A stretch of 27,534 nucleotides of DNA from Hypsibius dujardini (Eukaryota > Tardigrada > Eutardigrada > Parachela > Hypsibiidae), in assembly GCA_001579985.1 (NCBI GenBank), contig LRSR01005507.1:1-27534 (forward strand). The letters run 5' to 3'. Below are positions 20,057 through 27,534 of the stretch, in pieces. The notes beneath the pieces are model-generated. The model did not search any database. It saw only the letters and a list, made by a program, of their open reading frames with translations, and was not told the DNA's origin. Position numbers and translations under genes: made by a program. Position 1 is the first letter of the stretch. Every line of letters begins with the position of its first letter.

Positions 20057-20684
20057 GGCTCTTTGTCTCTCTGTCTGTCTGTTTGCCTGCCTGCCTGTCG
20101 ATCGGTCTATCGGTTTATCTGCCCGTCCGGTTGTCTGTCTGTCTGCTTGCTTGCTTACTGGCCTGCCTGCCTGCCTTTCCGCTCACCTATCTGTCTGCCC
20201 ATCTACTTATCTGTTGCTCTTTCTGCCAATCAGGCAGTCAGTCATTCGGTCTGCTTGTTTGTCTTCCTACCGGTCTGTCTTTCTATCTGTCTGTATCCGT
20301 TGTCGTCTCATTTCTGAATGATCCATCAGTATTAGCTGATTTTTTTGCCTTTTTTGCCTTTACGATTTTATTCCAGATAGACATTATTATGCTAAGGAAA
20401 TATCCGTAATAATTTTTATTTCCTCTGTCCACAGGAAGCGGCTGAAGTGTACCTCACTGGGATCTTCGAGGATACTAATCTGTGCGCCATCCATCGGCGT
20501 CGAGTGACCGTCATGCCGAAGGATCTTAGCTTGGTGCTCAGGCGTGAGTTGCAATAAGTTTCAGTTTGTCTATGTCTGTGTTTGTATCAACGCAAAGCGG
20601 GATACTAATAATTTTTTATCCTTTTCTGCACTTCGCGGAGAGCGCCCGAAGTGCAAACCGCCGAGCTTCCCCGGCTTTCATTAG
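18221..20684 (+). CDS. Centromeric histone H3 (CENP-A/cenH3); 5' end unresolved, internal TAG
   Basis: Histone that replaces H3 in centromeric nucleosomes. Exons read: about 18221-18377, 19648-19778, 19854-20003, 20435-20543 and probably 20641-20684. Exon 1 encodes a Ser/Pro-rich tail ending in [10 protein letters not shown], an exact match to H3 around K9/S10, and joins exon 2 in phase 1. Exon 2 gives [14 protein letters not shown] (H3: RPGTVALREIRRYQ). Exon 3 starts [10 protein letters not shown], then TAG at 19887-19889 where H3 has Gln68, then RLVGEVTQ. Loop 1 is about 13 residues longer than in H3 and carries a Trp ([13 protein letters not shown]) like CENP-A. Exon 4 reads [20 protein letters not shown]. 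The ending is either RRELQ at 20557 without splicing, or the last exon after GTGAGT. No in-frame ATG is found for exon 1; an out-of-frame ATG with good context is at 18282. The identity is firm; start codon, TAG and 3' end are open. Confidence 0.87.
18642..18839. repeat. 33-bp tandem array, six units, in the hAT left subterminal region
   Basis: GTTGAAACAGCTGGAGTTGG begins each unit at 18642, 18675, 18708, 18741, 18774 and 18807. Because the period is a multiple of three, all units read in one frame ([11 protein letters not shown] or [11 protein letters not shown]), but nothing suggests translation. Such arrays are usual sites for transposase binding near hAT ends. Confidence 0.93.
19148..19345 (+). 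pseudogene. hAT transposase fragment (C-terminal dimerisation domain)
   Basis: The frame reads [20 protein letters not shown], then [18 protein letters not shown] and a final N. This follows the hAT C-terminal pattern: a small helix, Pro and a Thr/Ser pair, Glu-Arg-x-Phe, an Arg run before Leu/Val, and a terminal Asn. The zinc finger and catalytic core are absent, so it cannot act by itself. It ends at a TGA 120 bases before the element's right end. Confidence 0.8.
20004..20434 (+). other. CENP-A intron 3 with TCTG array
   Basis: Starts GTAACAGG and ends TTCCTCTGTCCACAG. It splits the histone fold after the LQ that begins helix 2. A perfect (TCTG)n run starts about 18 bases after the donor, and degenerate TGCC/TCTG sequence continues to about 20300. 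Confidence 0.88.
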
Positions 20685-21338
20685 ACAAATAGATCACTAC
20701 GGAAAGGTTTGAGTTAAAATCGATCACGCAGAACTTATTTTTCATTTTTTATATTTTGGGCTTCGTTTCACTGGTACTTATTATGACCCATGCACGAATC
20801 ACTGGAAGTATCAGTTCACGATGCCATCGGCTTCTTTTTCTTGCCTTCACAGTATCAGCCGTCGCGAATCGCCCGACGTTTTGTTTAATTAAGTTTGAAT
20901 TTCACGTTTTATATTCGTTATTCGTTTATTTTCACACCAGTTCACCTCGTACCTTGCGTTCGTCATGGGGTACTTGCCTTTGCCGTTCGCCGGTGTCATG
21001 AGCTACGGTATGTTCCGCCCATTCATTGTTACAGTTTCTCGCACATATTTTAGCATATTAGAATAAGTAATGTAGTGTTATATTCTTGAAGAGTTGGCTG
21101 GACGTAAAATAATTTCCGATGTAACTGTTCACAGAAAAGAGACTGGTTAAGCTGGTGGCGTCACCTGTCGGATTGTTCGCTTGATACGAACAGGCGATGC
21201 GAACAGTTTGCCAAACGAACAAGGACGAAGAGAACGTGTGTGTGACGTCAGCAAGCTCAAATTTCGACACCGAATTTGTGATTTTATTTCCTTTCATCTG
21301 CTCGGAATTGCCAACTATCCCACCGATTGCTTCGTACG
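20685..21338. other. Spacer between the CENP-A and LLPH genes
   Basis: No gene recognised. The last 200 bases hold the LLPH promoter region: three CGAACA words (about 21187-21225), two of them in TACGAACAGG and TGCGAACAGT, and the CRE at 21243. The rest is AT-rich without clear features. Confidence 0.65.
21243..21250. promoter_or_regulatory. CRE/ATF site TGACGTCA
   Basis: A perfect palindromic cAMP-response/ATF element 89 bases upstream of the LLPH start codon. Sites of this sort are frequent close to the start of housekeeping genes. Confidence 0.55.
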
Positions 21339-21872
21339 ATGGCGAAAAGTATGCGGAGTAAGTTCAAGCGTAAAATGCGCAACATCAAACGGGAGAAGTA
21401 CTACGCGCGGGACTTGGAGAAGTTGAAAAAGACCACGGCACGGATTCAACTTCAAATTCCAGGAGGCGACGAGGTCTACATTAAAAAGGAACCTGATTTG
21501 ATGGATGCCCCAACCGGTGAGGTGTGCTTTCTGATGGGCCAGTCTTTTCGCTACTAATTTCTTGCTGGTGTAGCGGCATTACGGGAAGTGGATCCGACGG
21601 AGCAGACGAGAGAAGCGGGAGACGTCCTCGACGACTCTGTTATGGAAGTGGACGAGAAACGCGCCAAGGATAAGACCAAATTCCACCTCAGCCTGAAGAC
21701 TCTAAAGAACGAGCATGGAAACTACCCTGTTTGGATGAACCAGCGGAAAGTAAAACATCTCCAGCGGTGTACGAAGCGGAAGACGAGGGTAGGTGGGAAA
21801 AAGGCTTCTTCCTCCGGCGGCAAGACGAAGACGTCGGGCATTGCCAAGAAAAAAAAGACAAAGTCATTTTAA
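21339..21872 (+). CDS. LLPH: LLPH homologue (LLP homolog, learning-associated protein), two exons
   Basis: A small basic nucleolar protein family linked to ribosome biogenesis and chromatin. Exon 1 is 21339-21516 and exon 2 is 21574-21872; the 57-base intron has GTGAGG, a TACTAAT branch point and GGTGTAG. The product is 158 aa, against about 130 in vertebrates. The N-terminus MAKSMRSKFKRKMRNIKREK is the family signature, and the C-terminal half has NEHGNYPVWMNQRKVKHLQR, the second conserved block. Then comes a Lys/Ser/Gly tail that ends in KKKKTKSF and probably serves as a nuclear/nucleolar signal. The acidic linker between is the most variable part and accounts for the extra length. An upstream in-frame TTG is ignored because ATG fits the family start. 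It follows the CENP-A gene on the same strand. Confidence 0.94.
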
Positions 21873-23188
21873 TGCTTTTCGTGTCACTTTTGGCCTTTTG
21901 GGACTGATTTTTCGTAGTGGATGAAATGGAATTTAGTTTTCCCTGATTTGCTTCGTTAATCCATCAATCAATTAGAGAAAGCAGTAGATAACATTGTTGA
22001 ATTTCGTTTTGTTTCCCGAGTGGCAGTTTATCATGTTTCTGCGATTCAATCTTGCATTCGACAATCATGCAAATGCGTGGTTTGAATACCTATTTGGCGA
22101 ATGGATAAACATCGGGAGTTGCAGTTCGGCCATTTTGCTTCTGCTTTCTGTTAATTAATCAATCAAGCAATCGGTCGATGAGTACAGCGAATCGATTGAT
22201 GAGTATAATTAATCAAGCAATCGGTCGATGAGTACAACCAATCGGTTGATGACTATAATCAATCAAGCAATCGGTCGATGAGTACAACCAATCGGTTGAT
22301 GAGTATAATTAATCAAGCAATCGGTCGATGAGTATAACCAATCGGTTGATGAGTATAATTAATCAAGCAATGGGTCGATGAGTACAGCGAATCGGTTGAT
22401 TACTATAATCAATCAAGCAAGCAGTCGATGAGTACAACCAATCGATTGATGAGTATAATCAATCAAGCAATCGGTCGATGAGTACAACCAATCGATTGAT
22501 GAGTATAATTAATCAAGCAAGCAGTCGATGAGTACAACAGGTCTCAACTTAACTTTGAACGACGACAAAGTTTGACTAGAGCGACAACGTTTCACTGCAG
22601 CAAATCCTTTTGTGTGCCCTATCCGGGGTGGGTTGACATTTCATTATTCGTCTTCGAAACTTAAAAGACATTTACTCTGCGGTTTGAAACTTTAAATGTC
22701 TCATTTCGACTGTGTTCAATGGTTATACACTGGTGGTTGATTGATCCATTACGAGCGTGAGTTCATCCTGTGATTTATTAATCGTTCCAATGTTCGGACT
22801 CATCCGGCTCGTGTTAGGTGTTCCTTGCACAAGTGAGTTTGTATGTGGAATTTGTGCGCAACATGTTTTGTAATCGTTTCCCCTTACAGTTTATAATCTT
22901 GGAAAAGTTTAATTGGGGTGTGAAGATTGAAGAATGAGGTCGCCACTTGCCACCACCGGCGTCTGACCCGCCATTACAGCCATCAGGCTCAGGCACCAGA
23001 GGGTTTGCGTGTGTGTTTACCCAGTACCCTCCACTTGAGACGGATACCGTGTCCTGCTCTCTCTTCACCTACTCTGCACCTTTAAAATTGAGATAGTTTT
23101 CGATACCTCAACGTACTGCCTGTCTGTCTTTCTGTCTGTCTCTGTGTGTGTGTGTGTGTGTGTGAGTGCTCTAGGGATTTTCCTTCAG
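21873..23188. other. Non-coding stretch around the satellite
   Basis: No gene recognised outside the 50-bp array. The right half (22540-23100) is AT-rich with TTGATTGAT words related to the satellite, then a TCTG/GT microsatellite at 23115-23164. Confidence 0.6.
22161..22538. repeat. 50-bp satellite, about 7.6 copies
   Basis: Each unit opens AATCAAGCAATCGGTCGATG and repeats at 22161, 22211, 22261, 22311, 22361, 22411, 22461 and 22511. The unit has an inner duplication: CAATCGGTCGATGAGTAC is followed by CAATCGGTTGATGAGTAT. Units differ at a few positions (CAATCGG/CAAGCAG, GATTGAT/GGTTGAT), and some variants alternate. Confidence 0.97.
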
Positions 23189-23332
23189 CCGTTGGGCCTC
23201 GCAAGGGCTATCTGAAATGGTTTTTGAGGATCGATGGAGAAAATTCTCAGAAGAAGAGTCGTTGCGCGCTCGCTGATAACGGAAAGATTGGCATAGGCAA
23301 ATACACATTGCCGGATCACATGTATGATTAAG
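23189..23332 (+). other. Candidate exon with good splice sites, unidentified
   Basis: GGATTTTCCTTCAG precedes it and TTAAG/GTAAGCA follows. One frame is open for the whole length, reading GYLKWFLRIDGENSQKKSR and later GKYTLPDHMYD, with a TAA at the last codon. I do not recognise the peptide. It could be a terminal coding exon of an unseen plus-strand gene, a transposon scrap, or chance. Confidence 0.25.
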
Positions 23333-23369
23333 GTAAGCAATTACTCACCTTACTTGTCTTCAAACAGAC

Positions 23370-23560
23370 AGGCCAACAAACTGACCGACTGACAGACAAA
23401 GAGCAGAACAGACACACAGGCACAAACGAACAGACAGACAGATAAGTGACAATCAGGCAGACAGACACAGAATGATAGGCAAACAGACAGAAAAAATAAG
23501 CAGATTTAGACAGACAGACATGCAAACAGACACACAGTCATACAGACAGTTTGAGATAGA
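23370..23560. repeat. CAGA-rich low-complexity tract
   Basis: Repeated CAGACAGA and ACAGACACA words with interruptions, starting about 40 bases after the GTAAGC donor-like site at 23333. Open frames here are repeat-derived. Confidence 0.85.
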
Positions 23561-25156
23561 CAAGTCTGCAATGCGATACAGATTCAGCCAAAGAGAGTGC
23601 CTGAGTACTGAACGACGATTCGGCATCCTTATCAAACCCGCTGAATTCAAATTCACCCATTTGTCTGTCACATGCCTCCATATGATAATTTTCATTTACT
23701 TGTCTAGAAATATCTCTAATGTTGACGTCGGAAGGACCCAGGTTGTCGGTCAAACCTGCGATATCTCCGCTATTAATCACCGGCACGAGTGTAGTACTCA
23801 AGGGATGACTTGTTTTTGCCATTTTCCGGATCTACCTATCGCCATCGTCATTTCTCGGAAGTTTGCGATTCCATGTCGACATCGACCTTATAATCTTCCC
23901 TCACGCCATAGGCAGTCACAGTCAGTCAGCACACCGAGGTCGCCACCGTCACACCACCCCACCACTGTTTTTACACATTCCGTAATTCGTGAATAATACC
24001 GGGTGATGAACACAACCGATGATCACAGACCCCGTAAAAACCGTCTCTCTTCCCTTCGCCCGGCGGAGAGAGATACCGCAACGAGAAAGTGCTCGCGCAA
24101 GGTCTTATCGGATTTAAGAACGAAATGTGCATGCTAGTTATCGGCCATCTTAAAACTTCCATCACATGAACGGAAAAGGAAGCCCTCTCCTCGGCTACTC
24201 TAGTCCAGCAAACCGGCGGCGGACAGACGGATGGACGGACGGACCGAAAGTGCGGGGGAAATTGTATCGTTCTAGAGTAACTAAAATGTGCATGAGCAGT
24301 TGCAAATCGTATAGTGTATACTACATGCGAGCGAGCGAGAATGTGGGAGTAATTGCAGATTAAAGGTTAACTGGCAAATCGCTCTAAACTGATCGTTACA
24401 CTTTTCCCTCGTTTCCTTTTCTTTCTTGTCTGTGTCTCAGTTTTGCCTGTCTAAAAGTTCGCTAAACGTAAAAGTTTCCCACACACGCACACGCTACGTT
24501 TACTACTCCTACTCTAAGCAAACTTAAGCATGTAGAATTGGAAACTCATACAAGTAGTATTGGAAACTTACACATGTAGTATTGGAAACTTTTCCCTTTC
24601 GTTTGGCAAAACGTTCAGAGCTCCAAAAACGTCTGCTTCGCATAACGAAGGACAAACGAGTCACGGTCACTTTTGCATTTCCCCTCTCCAGCTGCCCGGG
24701 GTTTTCTCAAGAACTCTTTTACAGCCGTGTTATTTTCACTGGTTGTCGCATTTTTATCTGCAATCTGCATCTGCTGCCGCTGCTGCTTAGGCAGGCGTGA
24801 CGAAGAGAAAGTTATATTGAAGAAAGGCGGCCATGGGGAGAAAATAATATGCTGGCTGCAGTGGTTGGTGTATATACTGCCGCAATCCATCATCTGTCTT
24901 CCTCGGTGGTGCCGGTGCCGGATGGTGGTGCACATGTATTCATATTGCGCAAATATATGCAAATGAGAAATGTATGCGCGGCATGCTGTGTGTGCTTGTT
25001 GCGGATTGGTTTGACTGACTGACTTATGAATGTGTGTATGGGGGAGGAGGAGGGAGTGGAAAAAGTCTCGGAATTTTTCGGTCTGACTTTGCCGGTTTAA
25101 AGTTTACTGTTCTCTCGGTTCCTCTCTCTTTCTCTCTTTCTCTCTGTCTCTGGCAG
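23561..25156. other. Stretch with no recognised gene
   Basis: No protein family seen on either strand. Notable pieces: CGGCCATCTT, a YY1-like word, near 24142 just before an ATG at 24166 that opens a 65-codon frame of unknown meaning; a 22-bp triple repeat at 24532-24597; and CT-rich DNA at 25117-25156 ending in a strong acceptor-like site. Confidence 0.5.
24532..24597. repeat. 22-bp tandem repeat, three copies
   Basis: GTAGTATTGGAAACTTACAC-type units begin at 24532, 24554 and 24576, the first with GTAGAATTGG. Confidence 0.9.
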
Positions 25157-25519
25157 TGGTATCATTATTATGTATGCATAAAATTCAGTCACACGGAAAG
25201 GTTTGCATTCGGCTGGCCTGACGACGACGGTGTGTGGTGATACACATGTAATTCCATTCCGCCGGTATCTCATCGGGACAACAGGCTCACCTGCTGGTGA
25301 AGCTCTGTGTGAAGGAACAGTGAATCAGTCATTCTTTGGGGAAATTGGCGGTTTTTGCTAGTGATTTTGTAACAGGATTTCGGTACTGCCACTCGATTTT
25401 GGAGACACGGAAGGGAAGCCTAGCATCGCTGGAACAGAAAATTGTAATGATGGAAAAGTTTCCGGGTGTGGCTGCAAAGGGGATACCGGATACCGCGGAT
25501 TCGACACTGCTACGAAATG
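25157..25519 (+). other. Candidate exon or 5' leader ending in a strong donor
   Basis: A long CT tract with CTCTGTCTCTGGCAG precedes 25157 and AAATG/GTAAGT ends at 25519. From an ATG pair at 25447 the frame is open to the donor (MMEKFPGVAAKGIPDTADST), leaving phase 1. No homologous protein comes to mind. The downstream DNA is a TCTG array that starts about 40 bases past the donor, as in introns of the recognised genes here. It may be the first coding exon of a gene beyond the window or a non-coding transcript. Confidence 0.25.
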
Positions 25520-25556
25520 GTAAGTTTCAGATTAGCCTAGCAATCATTATCCAACA

Positions 25557-25760
25557 GTGTCTGTCTGTCTATGTGTCTGTCTGTCTATCTGTCTGTCTGT
25601 CTGTCTGTCTGTCCTGTCTGTCTGCCTGTTTATATGCCTGCCTATCTGTCTGTCCACCTGCCTGTCTGTCTGTCTGCCTGTCTGCCTGCCTGCTTGCCTG
25701 ATTGTTTGTCTGTTTGTCTGTTTATCTGTTGTGTGCCTGCTTGCCTGCCTGCTGTACCCC
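25557..25760. repeat. (TCTG)n and TGCC-rich microsatellite tract
   Basis: Perfect (TCTG)n from about 25585 to 25620, flanked by TGCC/TCTG mixtures. All three forward frames stay open for long distances, yielding Cys-Leu-Ser-Val peptides without biological meaning. Confidence 0.95.
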
Positions 25761-26775
25761 TGTTTGCTTGCGACGCTTGTGAGATTTTGGAAACTTCCTG
25801 TGTTTTATCTGCGCAAACTCGTTTGCATCTCTGCTCAGATTACGGTCGGAAATGCGCCGCATCATGACCCAAAACTGTACAGCATTCTAGAGTACGGCAT
25901 GACCGCGTCTAGTATGTGTCTTGACTCTTTGACGGGAAGTAAACTGACTTTTGGCCCCGGCGTATGCAAATGATGACCCACCACCTCCTCTCGCGCCGAT
26001 AGAAACAACTCGCAATTTTTCTATATGCGCCGGTGTGAGTTTTGAGAGCAGTATGCGGAAAATGTGCTAGTGTGGAGGAGGCGTGCGCGCTTTTTATGAA
26101 GATTCTTGTTGAACGACACATCACTGTCGAAATTATACGCATACAGTTTATGCCTCTTGCGTATTATTTCCGTCTGGAAAAACTGGTCCGGTGCCGGACA
26201 GTATGTTTTGCATATTTTGTGTATTTCCATATCTCCTCCATATAGTCAGTAGTAGTATGCATGAGCTCGGTACTCGGCGGGCAGACTGACCCGTAGTCGT
26301 CGTCGTCGTCGTCGTCGTCATAACACCGACGGAAAAGTCCGTCGATGCGGGCCTCGAAGGAAGATTGACGAGTTTTGCTATTATAGAAAGGCTGAAAAGC
26401 TGCGTAGTTGAGATATTTGCCGGCGATTAGCATAAAGCCGTCGTGGGGTTGAATATTCATTCATTCACATGGGTGATGGTAATGCGGAAAAGTTGCAAAT
26501 TTCTTGTTTTTGCCGAAGTGAAGAAGTTTTGCGCTAAGCGGCGCATAAATGTACCTATAAGATGGGCAAGTACTGGAATGTCCGTCATTGGATCTGTGGA
26601 TCGAGTTTTTCGTTCTTTTTTACAATTTAAGGGACAACAAATCTATGTTTAAAGCAGGCATCCAGAAGCAAACCTACCGATATACAGATAGACGAAAGAC
26701 GGAACGGCAGACAGGTAGACAAGCAGACACTGGGCTGAAAGTACGCAGGAATGCAGAAAGGCAGGAAGGCAGGCG
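25761..26775. other. Stretch with no recognised gene
   Basis: Contains the octamer ATGCAAAT at 25964 and a short (GTC)n repeat at 26295-26320, which gives a run of Asp codons on the minus strand. No splice-supported frame or known protein was found. Confidence 0.5.
26295..26320. repeat. (GTC)n trinucleotide repeat
   Basis: Eight to nine perfect GTC units. On the minus strand they read as poly-Asp within a 98-codon frame of doubtful status. Confidence 0.92.
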
Positions 26776-26777
26776 GC

Positions 26778-26820
<43 letters not shown>

Positions 26821-26821
26821 T
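26776..26821. repeat. (CAGA)n microsatellite
   Basis: About eleven perfect tetramers, preceded by AGGCAGGAAGGCAGG sequence from about 26700. Confidence 0.97.
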
Positions 26822-27483
26822 ATAGACCTATCGGCACAGGTAAACATAGAATCGCTAACCTGACATCAAACCGCGAAAATAGGAAATTTCCCTACCTAAC
26901 CTCTTTGGAGAGAAATATCTCAGAGTATCTTCTTGTACCTGTTGCATTCATATCACACGTGCATCGTCATTTTGCCGGAGAGCTATTCAATGTTTGCTTT
27001 GTAAATGAAGCCTAGACGTCGCCGGCGCTGTTTATAGAAAAACGGGGATACTATATCTTATCTTGCCCATTTTATTGCATTAATTCATACGCAAATATGC
27101 CAGTCCTAATAAATCATGTGATGTCCGAGAGTCCGAATCCCCTTGCCCGGTCATGGCCCCATGTACTAGTACTCTCGTACGCCAAGTCTTCACAGTCCTT
27201 ATTACTTCTCCGTCGGTACTACTCCGTCGTAGGCTAACTTAGGTTTAGGAAAGCGATTAAACATATTTAGGCTAAAGGTAAAATGTGTTTAAACCACGTT
27301 CTCCAAACGCGAAAAGACCCTTGTCTCCATAGTGTATGCCATTGCCTATACGTATCTTTTCGCGATATCTTGGGGCTGAATAAATTTTATTATTGGCAAG
27401 CGCCCATCGAACGACGCATGGGCCACTTTATTTCGAAAACACATAGTTACTGCGATCTAGCCAAAAAGACTACAGCGAGACAG

Positions 27484-27486
<3 letters not shown>
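26822..27486. other. Stretch with no recognised gene
   Basis: AT-rich, with AATAAA words near 27107 and 27377 that could be poly(A) signals of a plus-strand transcript, but no coding exon is seen upstream of them. Confidence 0.5.

Positions 27487-27521
<35 letters not shown>
27487..27521. repeat. (GA)n dinucleotide repeat
   Basis: About 17 perfect GA units near the right end of the window. Confidence 0.97.
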
Positions 27522-27524
<3 letters not shown>

Positions 27525-27534
27525 GAAAATTTTC

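Noticed and set aside
19973-20409. Long open frames rich in Cys-Leu-Ser-Val through TCTG arrays (also 35-250, 10030-10290, 12178-12738, 25557-25973 and their complements)
   Set aside because: TCTG repeats lack stop codons in several frames. The peptides are just the repeat translated, overlap each other in different frames and lie in introns or spacers.
22161-22538. CRISPR-like array
   Set aside because: The 50-bp units are contiguous with no unique spacers, and the DNA is eukaryotic.
22161-22538. Repeated TGATGA words as C boxes of snoRNAs
   Set aside because: No D boxes (CTGA) at suitable distances and no terminal stems; the words come from the satellite unit.
24166-24363. 65-codon frame after a YY1-like site
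   Set aside because: No recognised domain, no donor near its end, and part of it is GGACGGAC repeat. Too weak to call a gene.
26164-26460. 98-codon minus-strand frame with eight Asp in a row
   Set aside because: The Asp run is the (GTC)n repeat. The rest matches no family I recognise and lacks splice or context support.
1-27534. tRNA or rRNA genes
   Set aside because: No cloverleaf-compatible A and B box pair or conserved rRNA segment was noticed by eye; a tRNAscan or Infernal run would be needed to exclude them fully.

Overview
The window is animal nuclear DNA. Genes are split by short GT-AG introns (often 55 to 350 bases), several with a TACTAAT-like branch point. Intergenic and intronic DNA is full of TCTG/CAGA tetranucleotide repeats, and the recognisable genes are metazoan: PLAT-lipoxygenases, type II Golgi alpha-1,3-fucosyltransferases (GT10), a centromeric histone H3 and an LLPH-type nucleolar protein. 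Standard stop codons end the genes. A marine invertebrate fits, and an early-branching lineage such as a sponge or cnidarian is possible, but the species cannot be fixed from the sequence.

Layout. 1-3179: last 13 exons of lipoxygenase copy 1, whose first four exons lie left of the window. 3180-5127: spacer with a 41-bp tandem repeat, CAGA-rich DNA and a TATA box. 5128-9821: complete 17-exon lipoxygenase copy 2 (696 aa), almost identical to copy 1 and so a recent tandem duplicate. Both have Gly at the Coffa stereocontrol site, which predicts an R-lipoxygenase. 10410-17128: three two-exon fucosyltransferase genes, two on the minus strand and one on the plus strand; the second and third are head to head. 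All three are split inside the FENS donor-binding motif.

18221-20684: a centromeric H3 (CENP-A) gene with an H3-like TARKSTG tail motif, a loop 1 about 13 residues longer than in H3, a CENP-A-type Trp, and a TAG where H3 has Gln68. A degraded hAT transposon with a recognisable transposase C-terminal domain and a 33-bp tandem array lies in its first intron. 21339-21872: a two-exon LLPH homologue behind a perfect CRE (TGACGTCA). 22161-22538: a 50-bp satellite. 22539-27534: no recognised gene, only many microsatellites and two spliceable-looking candidate exons.

The genes do not form an operon. The lipoxygenases make oxylipin hydroperoxides, the fucosyltransferases decorate glycans in the Golgi, and the CENP-A and LLPH genes serve chromatin and nucleolus. 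The lipoxygenase and fucosyltransferase groups are local gene-family expansions. The most unusual object is the CENP-A gene. All exon models come from reading splice sites and reading-frame phase by eye, without transcript data.
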